Source: Candidatus Glassbacteria bacterium RIFCSPLOWO2_12_FULL_58_11
GTDB taxonomy: Bacteria; Gemmatimonadota; Glassbacteria; GWA2-58-10
Assembly: GCA_001780825.1 (NCBI GenBank)
Contig: MFIX01000121.1
Span: forward strand, 39,196 to 52,773
Length of the DNA: 13,578 bases
Direction of reading: 5' to 3'
In this document: positions 1-7,700 of the stretch, one piece after another
Numbering within the stretch: position 1 is the first letter of the stretch
How the letters are laid out: each line of letters starts with the position of its first letter
Notes under the pieces: generated by a model
Seen by the model: the letters and a program-made list of their open reading frames with translations, nothing else
The model's database searches: none
Told to the model about the DNA's origin: nothing
Position numbers and translations under genes: made by a program

Positions 1-3000
1 AGGGCCGAAGCGTACGTGTTCGAGTACTCGCCCGTCGTCCCGGCCAGATTGACGCCGCTGACCGAGAGCAGGAAAGAGGAGCGCGTCGAGTACTGGGCGC
101 GCCAGATATCGTATGTCCCTACCTGGCTGACAGATATGTTCTGCAGGTTGATAGTCAGAGCAGGGGTCGAGCGCAGCGGCTCGGAGGCGATTATATAAAT
201 CGTGATATGCCCCGTAAATACCGGATTGCGGCTGAGCAAAACCACGAAATCCGGACCTTGACCCTGATAGGAAGTGAGGAGTTTGAATTTAAACGGACTA
301 CGGCAGTTGACCGGGAACCCCGAGGCTCCCCGCGCCACCACTTTCCACCAGTAGCTGGTATTGTCGTTCAGGTTGGACACGCTCAGGGATGTATCGGTCA
401 GGTTCTCCACCTGCGATACCACGTTGTTGAAGGTAAAGAGGCTGTCGAGCGACAGCAGGAAATCATAGCGCAGGACTTCGGTAGAATCCTGGGTGTCGCT
501 GGACTTCCAGATAAAAGTCGCTGTAGTGGTGTTGAGCGTATCGTTGTTGCGCGGGCTGACCAGGTCGAAAACCGAGGGCAGATCGGCGCTGTTGGGATCG
601 AAGGAGCGGCTGAAAATCAGGGTGTTCCGGCGGTCTTCCTCGGCCACATAAAGATCGGGGCGATTATCGTTGTTGATGTCGAGGGTCGCGGCGAAGCGCG
701 AATTGGCGCTGTAGGAGGGCATCATTTCCGCCGGGGCCTCGTAAAAGAAACCTTTCGAATCGTTGAGGATCAGCCGGTTGGGTTGGCCGGAGTTGGAATA
801 ATAAATATCCACGTAGCCATCCGCATTGGCATCGAAAAACTTCACGCCGAAAGTGTTGTCGCTCTCCGCGGGCAGCCGGCTCTGGTCTCTGGCGAACGCT
901 CCCTTGCCGTCATTTATGTAAAGCTCATTCTGCTGGGTCTCGCTGCAGCCGACTATCAAGTCAAGGTCTCCATCGTTATCGACATCGGCCAGATCGCCGG
1001 CCCGCGCGGTCGGGGCCGCGCCGCTGGAGAGCTGACGGTACTGGAAGACTCCCTTTCCGGCATTGCGCAGCCAGTAATGCTCCTGCGCCCGGTTGATCAC
1101 CACGATATCAAGATCCTTGTCGCCGTCCAGGTCTCCGGTGACCGTCCAGACGCTCTGGCTGAGCGGCTCATTGGCAATCTTCAGGTCGGTGACATCGGTA
1201 AAAATTCCGGACCGGTTGTTGAAAAGGAGCCGGTTTTTCTGGCCTCCGGGAGCGTTGTTCGCGATATAGAGGTCGACCGCCCCGTCCCCATCGAAATCCT
1301 CAGCCACCACGCAGGTCGAGTTCCAGGTTTCCACCGGCAGATAAGTTGTGCCGGTCGGCGCGTAGAGATTCAGGGTCACATTCTCGAACCGGCCGCGGCC
1401 ATTGTTGAGGTACAGGCGGCTCTGGCTGCCATCATTGGTGAATATCAGGTCGAGGAAGTCATCCGCGTTGACATCCGCCACCGCCACATGCGTGGTGTTT
1501 TCAGAGGGCTGATTGCCCAGGGCATCGAATGTGTTGTCCTGCAGGCCGATACCGGGATTGAAAAAATAGACCTTGTTCGGCTGGCCGTAGTTCGCCACCA
1601 CGATATCGAGATTGCGGTCATCGTTGAAATCGCCGAAATCGGCGTGCCAACTCCGGGTGACATCCGTTGTTCCGAGGCGTGCGGTGGTATCGGCAAAAGT
1701 CACGCTGCCTAGCGAACCGGAACTCAGCACTTCATAGGTGAATATATCGGAATTCGGCGCCAACCGGGGGTCCCGCTCCACTCCGCCCAGCGAATCGCTT
1801 ACCTGGATGAAATACTCGACGCGGCTCCCCGGCGGCCGGTTGGGGATATAGCCCCACCAGGCCGAGCCGAATTGCTGCATCTTGACATCGAAAAATATCG
1901 GCCCTTCATCCAAGTTGCGCCATTTGAGAACAGCGGAGAGGATCCCGACATTGGAACTGATCCGGGTCTCGATCCGCACCGGCAGGATGGAATTAAGCGT
2001 ATTCAGCGCATCGGTCGTCCGGTTGATACCCATCCGGGGCACCCCTGTGCCACCTTCCGTTAGGATTTCGAACCGGTAGGGCGGAATAAACGTACTGGCA
2101 TGAATGCTGTCCGGCTTGGAGGAACGGTGTCCGGCGGTATCCTGGGCGACGACATAATAGTTGACTACGGAGTTTACCGGCTGCCCGGGAATATCGCCGT
2201 TGAAGTTGTCCGTGCCTGTGGCCCGCACCATGTCCACGGTGTCGGCATAGATCGCGCGTTGAATAGTCCAGAGAAGCTCGGTCCGGACCGTGAAATTATC
2301 GACCACCCGGCTGGTTATCCGGTAAGGTCCGGCGTTATCCTGGGTATTGGGATACTCGGTGGTGAAATAAATGAACGGCGCAACCGTATCCAGGGCGATA
2401 TCCGCATTCAGCGGCGTGATAAATTCCACCGTGGCGAACGTATCCAGAGCGGTACTGTCCGGAGCGGACATGTTTAGCGCTTTTATACTTTTCGGCTCGG
2501 CGACATCCGAATAGACCAGGCCCCAGACCTTGCCCTCGGCATCGGTTGGTTTCTGCGGTTGAAGATATCGTACACCCCGGTCGGGCGTGGCCCGGATAGC
2601 GATTTCAACATTTGGGATAGGCTGGCCGTCTTTATCCAGAACGGTAACGTTGACCACCGAGGCGCTGATATTGTTGGCCAGCACCGGCCCGGTGGCGGTG
2701 ATAATTCCGCGGTTCGCCCCCTTGCGCTCATCAGTGACTTTAAAGATACCCAGGTCCTGAAAATTTCCGGTGCCGCGCTGGACCGTCAGCAGGACGCTGT
2801 CCTGAAGTACTCCCTGGCTCTGGCTGAGGAACTTGAGGTAGAGCCAGGTGCTTCCAGCGAAGTATTGGGCGGTCTGTCCGTTCAGTTGGCGGTAGTTGGC
2901 GATGTCCATGACAAATCCGCCGTCCGAACGGGTCAGGACCGCTACCCAGCCCGTGCTGTCCACCAGAACATTGCCGCTCACTGTTCTGAACCACTTGTAA

Positions 3001-3467
3001 TAGGAAAGCACGATTACATTGTCCAACGGCTGGTTGGTAAACTGGTCCGCGGCGGTACCAACCAGCAGCAACGGAGTGGGCGGCAGTTCCTGCTGCACCG
3101 TGTGGACGGAATCATACCAAAGCGCGCTGTTGGCCTTTTCCAGTCCATCCGAGCGGACTTTATAGTAATAGGTCGAATCAATATCCAGTAAAGCTATATG
3201 AACGAAGTGCACGAGGCTCGGCGACGGGAGGCTGTCGCTCTTGACCAGGGTCAGATTGGACGGCGATTTGCCGTAAAGAACCTGGTTGGTCGTAGTAGGA
3301 CGGTTGGTGCGCCAGGTAATGGTGAAAGTGTTGCCCCTGAAATTGGAAAGCTGGATGTCGCTAATCTGCAGCGGTACAGTCTGGGCCATCAGACCGGAAA
3401 CGGTCAGGAATAAGGAAAGCGTGAGAAACGAAGATATATTCAACAAGGATTTCAGCGGACAGCGCAT
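1..3467 (-). CDS. Secreted multidomain protein with seven-repeat FG-GAP/VCBS beta-propeller (3' end outside window)
   Basis: I translated the minus strand from the ATG at 3467 and found it open to the left edge: 1155 codons with no stop, so the C-terminus is missing. Residues 1-28 form a signal peptide (basic start, hydrophobic core, LMA/Q cleavage). Next come an FN3-like domain (about 31-125; 'TITWRTN', 'VLYGKS', 'STYYYKVRSDG'), a carboxypeptidase-regulatory-like sandwich (about 132-232), a Big_1-like Ig domain (about 256-345; 'DKDGQPIPNVEIAI'), two further Ig-like domains (about 359-455 and 490-580), seven FG-GAP/VCBS repeats (about 607-955), an FN3-like domain containing 'SYWWKVVA' (about 961-1060) and a final Ig-like domain running off the edge. 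The ribosome binding site is weak (GGGAAAA, about 9 bases before ATG). The gene begins 40 bases after the dockerin gene with no terminator between, so cotranscription is likely. A sorting domain may lie beyond the edge. It is probably a surface binding or structural protein; no catalytic motif was seen and the function is unknown. Confidence 0.9.
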   Translation of the reverse strand, partial: MRCPLKSLLNISSFLTLSLFLTVSGLMAQTVPLQISDIQLSNFRGNTFTITWRTNRPTTTNQVLYGKSPSNLTLVKSDSLPSPSLVHFVHIALLDIDSTYYYKVRSDGLEKANSALWYDSVHTVQQELPPTPLLLVGTAADQFTNQPLDNVIVLSYYKWFRTVSGNVLVDSTGWVAVLTRSDGGFVMDIANYRQLNGQTAQYFAGSTWLYLKFLSQSQGVLQDSVLLTVQRGTGNFQDLGIFKVTDERKGANRGIITATGPVLANNISASVVNVTVLDKDGQPIPNVEIAIRATPDRGVRYLQPQKPTDAEGKVWGLVYSDVAEPKSIKALNMSAPDSTALDTFATVEFITPLNADIALDTVAPFIYFTTEYPNTQDNAGPYRITSRVVDNFTVRTELLWTIQRAIYADTVDMVRATGTDNFNGDIPGQPVNSVVNYYVVAQDTAGHRSSKPDSIHASTFIPPYRFEILTEGGTGVPRMGINRTTDALNTLNSILPVRIETRISSNVGILSAVLKWRNLDEGPIFFDVKMQQFGSAWWGYIPNRPPGSRVEYFIQVSDSLGGVERDPRLAPNSDIFTYEVLSSGSLGSVTFADTTARLGTTDVTRSWHADFGDFNDDRNLDIVVANYGQPNKVYFFNPGIGLQDNTFDALGNQPSENTTHVAVADVNADDFLDLIFTNDGSQSRLYLNNGRGRFENVTLNLYAPTGTTYLPVETWNSTCVVAEDFDGDGAVDLYIANNAPGGQKNRLLFNNRSGIFTDVTDLKIANEPLSQSVWTVTGDLDGDKDLDIVVINRAQEHYWLRNAGKGVFQYRQLSSGAAPTARAGDLADVDNDGDLDLIVGCSETQQNELYINDGKGAFARDQSRLPAESDNTFGVKFFDANADGYVDIYYSNSGQPNRLILNDSKGFFYEAPAEMMPSYSANSRFAATLDINNDNRPDLYVAEEDRRNTLIFSRSFDPNSADLPSVFDLVSPRNNDTLNTTTATFIWKSSDTQDSTEVLRYDFLLSLDSLFTFNNVVSQVENLTDTSLSVSNLNDNTSYWWKVVARGASGFPVNCRSPFKFKLLTSYQGQGPDFVVLLSRNPVFTGHITIYIIASEPLRSTPALTINLQNISVSQVGTYDIWRAQYSTRSSFLLSVSGVNLAGTTGEYSNTYASA
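603..1649 (-). repeat. Seven FG-GAP/VCBS calcium-binding repeats (predicted seven-bladed beta-propeller)
   Basis: Within the long secreted protein, residues about 607-955 contain seven Asp/Asn-rich loops, each followed by a hydrophobic strand: DFNDDRNLDIVVAN, DVNADDFLDLIFTN, DFDGDGAVDLYIAN, DLDGDKDLDIVVIN, DVDNDGDLDLIVGC, DANADGYVDIYYSN and DINNDNRPDLYVAE. Spacing is about 50 residues, and most repeats also carry 'LYLNNGRGRF'-type strands. Seven is the number of blades in integrin-alpha-type propellers, so the set may close a complete propeller. The loops resemble known calcium sites; metal binding is inferred. Confidence 0.9.
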
Positions 3468-3507
3468 GTTTGTTTTCCCGGATTAATTTAAGATTCTTCC
3501 CTCTGTC

Positions 3508-4419
3508 TCAGGCCGTTTGTTTCAGTAATTTTAAAAGCTCCAGCAGATCGAAAATGTTGATCTTCCCGTTGGAATCCACATCGGCGGCCCCGAACTCGCG
3601 GTCATCCGCGGGCACCTGGGAGCCGCCGAGGATTTTCAGCTGATTCAGCAAATCGAAAATATTGATCGCTCCGTTTCCATCGATATCGCCCTTGATCACG
3701 CCGGAGGGATCGAAGACATCGATCACTTTCGGCTGAAGCGCGGAACCGCCGGAGCCCGGCACGACAAAGGAGCTGTCGCTTACCGCGGTCCAGTAGTTGG
3801 CGATGTAATCGATATAAAACATGTCGCCCGAGGAGGGATAATAAAGCAAGCCGTCCCGGGCCAGAAAGTCCGTATAGTTGGTGATCCAGTAACCCGGACC
3901 ATCGGCTATATTGCTTATGGTGAGCAGCGTCCTGGCCAGTGACGGTTCGTCTCCCTGCCGCGCAACCCTGATGCGAACCAGCACGCGTCCCAGAACATTG
4001 CTGTTCTCGTCTACCACCAGCTGGCGCACCGATGCCGGCAGCGCGTAGTTGGAAGTCTGAAGGGTTTTGAAAGAATACATCTGGCCGCCGTTGTCCCAGA
4101 CGACTCCTCCAGAGCTGAAACGGAATTTGTAATCCGTATTCGGTTTCAGGTCCACCAACTCGACATAGTGGACCACGGATAGGGACAAATATGAATCATT
4201 AAAGGTCATCACCGTATCGGTGGAACTCACTTCAACCCAGTTATCGGTGGTTTTTTGGTCCGTGACCCAGGATACCACGGCGGTGCTCAAGGTGAGATTA
4301 GTGACCTCCATGAATTTCATGTCGATATCCGCCGCCCGCGCCGTCCCGGGCAGACCGGTCACGCCCGCCAGCAGAAGCGCGGCCGGGATAGAAGAGTATA
4401 AATGCGCTTTCAGGCTCAT
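3508..4419 (-). CDS. Small secreted dockerin protein: signal peptide, FN3-like, carboxypeptidase-regulatory-like, type I dockerin
   Basis: This 303-residue protein starts at ATG 4419, supported by AAGGGGA 7 bases upstream, and stops at TGA (3508-3510). Residues 1-29 form a signal peptide (hydrophobic core then 'GTARAA'). Residues about 31-120 are an FN3-like domain ('STAVVSWVTDQ', 'VDLKPNTDYKFRFSSGG'). Residues about 125-225 are a beta-rich module resembling the carboxypeptidase-regulatory fold ('GYWITNYTDFL', 'SGDMFYIDYI'). Residues 243-300 are a type I dockerin with two complete calcium loops. Dockerins bind cohesins and classically attach enzymes to scaffoldins, but no enzyme domain is present here. 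There is no T9SS sorting tail; the protein ends just after the dockerin. It lies 300 bases beyond the terminator of the upstream gene, so it needs its own promoter, and it probably shares a transcript with the propeller gene that follows. The role may be structural or adhesive, through docking; this is inference. Confidence 0.92.
   Translation of the reverse strand: MSLKAHLYSSIPAALLLAGVTGLPGTARAADIDMKFMEVTNLTLSTAVVSWVTDQKTTDNWVEVSSTDTVMTFNDSYLSLSVVHYVELVDLKPNTDYKFRFSSGGVVWDNGGQMYSFKTLQTSNYALPASVRQLVVDENSNVLGRVLVRIRVARQGDEPSLARTLLTISNIADGPGYWITNYTDFLARDGLLYYPSSGDMFYIDYIANYWTAVSDSSFVVPGSGGSALQPKVIDVFDPSGVIKGDIDGNGAINIFDLLNQLKILGGSQVPADDREFGAADVDSNGKINIFDLLELLKLLKQTA
3520..3693 (-). other. Type I dockerin module (two F-hand calcium loops)
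   Basis: Loop 1 supplies D245, D247, N249, N253 and D256; loop 2 supplies D280, D282, N284, N288 and D291. These fit positions 1, 3, 5, 9 and 12 of the dockerin calcium loop, so both sites look intact. Each loop runs into a helix: INIFDLLNQLKIL and INIFDLLELLKLL, 10 of 13 residues identical. Positions 10-11 of both loops are Ile-Phe, where the well-studied Clostridium thermocellum dockerins usually have Ser-Thr. Confidence 0.92.
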
Positions 4420-4426
4420 TCCGCGT

Positions 4427-4433
4427 TCCCCTT
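4427..4433 (-). promoter_or_regulatory. Ribosome binding site of the dockerin gene
   Basis: On the minus strand AAGGGGA lies 7 bases before ATG 4419. It is purine-rich and at a normal distance, and it supports that start, which is also the one that begins the signal peptide. Confidence 0.65.
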
Positions 4434-4719
4434 AAATATTCGTGAACTTTGAAAAAGGACTGCTTATACCGGAATTATTTTCAGTGGAATTAACTGCAAT
4501 ATATATACCAATCATCACGGAAAATTGATCCCCTTGCATACAATCGAGTTATCGTCCGGGAAGTCAAAGCTGCGCTACATTATTTGCCTACCTGAGCCGG
4601 TTGAAATTGAAAAATCCGAGCCCTGGAAATTCCCTTCGGAGGTCTGAAATTTTATGCATTTATTCCCCGCCAGCTCCAGCGGCCGCTGACAGAATCGGAC
4701 ATTATTCACTGCACACGTT
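4434..4719. other. Intergenic leader upstream of the dockerin gene
   Basis: No credible gene is present. The stretch separates the terminator of the large upstream gene from the dockerin gene and must hold the latter's promoter if the terminator works. It is AT-rich near the gene, with TATATATATT on the minus strand (about 4496-4505). A poor sigma70-like pair, TTGACT (4567-4562) and TTGTAT (4543-4538) with an 18-base spacer, can be drawn but is not convincing. I could not identify a Bacteroidetes-type -33/-7 pair. The plus-strand reading frame at 4601-4798 runs through the terminator and has no recognisable content. Confidence 0.5.
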
Positions 4720-4756
4720 AAAAAAAGGGCGCCCTTCCGTTCAGGAAAGGCGCCCT
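4720..4756 (-). terminator. Rho-independent terminator after the large paralogue B
   Basis: On the minus strand AGGGCGCCTTTCC (4756-4744) pairs with GGAAGGGCGCCCT (4738-4726) around a 5-base loop, TGAAC. The stem is 13 base pairs with a single G.U wobble, and a run of T residues continues to 4720. The wobble is G.U only in minus-strand RNA (C/A mismatch on plus), which fixes the direction. It begins about 44 bases after the stop codon of the gene ending at 4800. Confidence 0.93.
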
Positions 4757-4799
4757 CTCGCGACGCAAGACTTCAGGCGAATCCCCCATCCAGCCTAGA

Positions 4800-7700
4800 T
4801 CATTTTAAGATGACCATCTTGCGTGTTGCCTTGTAAGTCGGGGTCGTCAGGCGATAGAAATAGACCCCGCTGGGAACTTGCTTCCCGGCGCCGTCAGTTC
4901 CGGTCCACTGGACCCGGAAGTCTCCGGGCTCCATCCGGCGGTCGACCAGGGTGGAGACCAGTTGTCCGCGAAGGTTGTAAATGTCCAGCCGGACCGCCAC
5001 CGGACCCGAGCCCTCCGGAATCGAGAACTGGATCGTCGTCGAAGGATTGAAGGGATTCGGGAAATTCTGCGCCAGTGCATAGGCCTTGGGCAGGCTGGCG
5101 GAAACAGGCTGCTTTTCCTGCGTGTTCTGATCCGTCTGGCCGCCATTCTGGAGGTCGAGAGCGATATTGTGCGGGCTGCCGGGCTTGACCGTGGCAGCGA
5201 ATACCGCGCTGAAAGCTCCGCCGATGACTGTCAGCTCGACTTTGTCACCCTCCTGCCAGGCGTACACCAGCCCGGTTCCTTTCTCCTTTAGGTTGGCCAG
5301 GTTGACCAGCCAGTAACCGTCCTTGTCGCTTATCGCGCTGAGGTAGCTGCTTTCGCCGTTACCCGCCGAGCGGGTAAGCTTGATCAGGACAAGCATACCG
5401 GGCAGCGGATGTCCAGCCGTGTCGACCAGCCGTCCGTACAGGCTGTATGGTACCATGCCTGTGCCGATAGGCGCGGTGGTAAAGCTGCCTTCGGCATTAC
5501 CCTGAACGAGCGCGCCGGAAGAATTCTCGAGGCGGTAAACATATTCCGTCTCGGGTTTCAGCCCGGTTACCTGAGCATAGCTCATGCCGAAAGCGAGCTT
5601 GTTCGGCGCGGAGGTTATAACCAATTCACCCGCGGCGTCCTTGCGGCTGAGCCGGATTCTTCCGGGATCGGCGCTGCCGGTCATCCAGCTCAACACCGCG
5701 GCCGAGCTGGAGATATCGGTGACCTTCACCACTGCGGCGGAAACCTTGCCGTCTTCCATGCCGGCCAGATCGATGACTATGGCGCCGGGGACATCATTCC
5801 CCGCCGCATCGCCGTCGTTGGTCGAGGCCAGCAGCAGAGTGGGACCGTTGGGGTTCCAGCTCGTGGCGGCAGTCACTCTGAGGATATAACCCTCGCCGGC
5901 CTGGAAGGAGAAATTATTGGGACCGATAAAAGTGGTGCCATTCTTGAGAAAGGTTTCATAATTCTGCAACTGAGAATTGAAACGAATGATCTCCGTGGCG
6001 GATACCACGTTCTGCAAAATCGATTGGGCATCCCAGGGGTAGAACAACTGATTGTCCATCCCCGGCAGCGAAATGAAATTGAGTCCGGCGGCGGCAAAAT
6101 TCACCGTACCCAGCTGGCTCGTGTACGCCGTGCCGTTCAATTTCACTTTGGTCTCGCTGCTCACCTCGACAAAGTAGCCCTGATTGACGACCAGGCTGAA
6201 ATCGGACGCACCGATGAAAGTGCCCTGCGCGCTCCGGGTGATCGATTCCTGCGTGGCGGTCGAGGCGACATAGCGAGTTATCGACGGGGTGCCGCCGCTG
6301 ATCTCTGAAAGGAAGGCATGCGCGGTTGAAGGCTCGCCGCGATTAAGTTTGAGCGGCGGTCCGATCAGGTTGAGGCCGGTATTGAGCAACAAATTGAATT
6401 CCACGAGAGGCACAAGCTTGGCATTCGCCACGACCTGCGTCTGGCCGCTGGCGGCCCGGGTGGCCTGCAACTGCTGGAAGCCTTTTTCAGCGCCATCGAA
6501 ATCGAACAGCATGTAGTCGCCCTGAGCGTGGTTGAAGCTGCTGCCGTCCGATTTCTTCAAGTTGCCCAGTTCCAGCACCCAGGTGCTGTCGCTGGACACA
6601 GTCGTGACTATCGGCAGAGAGGTGTCCGCGGGATCGTCGCTCTTGACCAGCCGCACGGTTACCGCCGCATCGGTAGCCGCTCCGCCGGAGTAATACACTT
6701 TACCCTGCACGCTGAAAAGGTTGCTCGAGGAGCCAGCCGAAGACAGCGTATGCAGACGGAAAGCGTCGAGTCGACTGTTGTTGGCCACAGTCGCAATATC
6801 GATCTTCTTGGGCCTGTAGGGGCCGTTCTCGTTGCGCAGGCTGTCGGCTACGTATATCCCGTTGGAAGAACCGATAAAGAAGCGGTAAACAGTGGACGGC
6901 AGCAGGTCCGTCAATTGAATCACATGCACCCCGTCGGTGAAAGCGGTCTCATCGTGAAAGACCTGCACCGTAGCGGGGATCTGCGTCATCGTACCGTTAT
7001 CGTTTTCCACAAAAGTCGGGACAGAATAACTTCCGCCTCCCGCGTGAATATCCAGAGTATCGCTGACCGATGCCAGAACCACGCTGTCGGCACCGGTAAA
7101 ATTGGTGCGGTAGCGGATGGTCGCGCTGGTTGAAGTTATGCTCACCACTTCAAGGTTTTCGAAGCCGGCCGAATCCACCAGCACGGTGAACGGGAAAGTG
7201 GTGAATCCGCCATAAATCGCGGTCTTTACGAGTATCGTATCCGCCACCAGGTAACTCTGTGTCGAATCTAGCTTGGCCGGCGGCACGCCAGACGGAACAG
7301 TGGCGACAATCTGATTTTTGGACCAGGCGATAATGTTCGCCCGGATATTCAGCCGCACCCCGTTGGTGGTGGCGTAGAAAACCACCTGGCTGGAATCCGG
7401 TCCGCTCTTGTTAAACAGGCCGAATCCGCTGCCGTAAATGGTGAACTGATGGTTGATTGACCCCGAAGCCGGGTCCACCTTGGAAATGACCGGAGCCGGA
7501 GCTACCCGGAACAGAATTGTCTGTTGGGTCGATTTCGGATCCGAGGTGTAGCTGTCACTCGCGGTTATCGTAAAGCTGTAGGTAACCGTATCCGATACGT
7601 TGGGCGTAAAGACGTTCAAGCCGGTATTGGCGTTCAGCGTACCCTGGTGATTGCCGCCATGGGTAAAGGTCAGCGGATTCCCCAGGCTGTCCCCGATCAA

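Noticed and set aside
207..1712. Plus-strand open reading frame of 501 codons opposite the propeller gene.
   Set aside because: It is the codon-register antisense of the real minus-strand gene. It stays open because the real gene almost never uses TTA, CTA or TCA codons in this stretch. Its protein has no recognisable domain, whereas the minus strand reads clear FG-GAP repeats.
3468..3507. Search for a terminator or promoter between the dockerin and propeller genes.
   Set aside because: The 40 bases contain no hairpin or convincing promoter, which supports cotranscription instead.
5409..6308. Plus-strand open reading frame of 299 codons, and similar plus-strand frames at 2559-3191, 6528-7133, 7524-8057 and 11706-12428.
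   Set aside because: All are antisense shadows of minus-strand genes that have signal peptides, domain repeats, ribosome binding sites and terminators.
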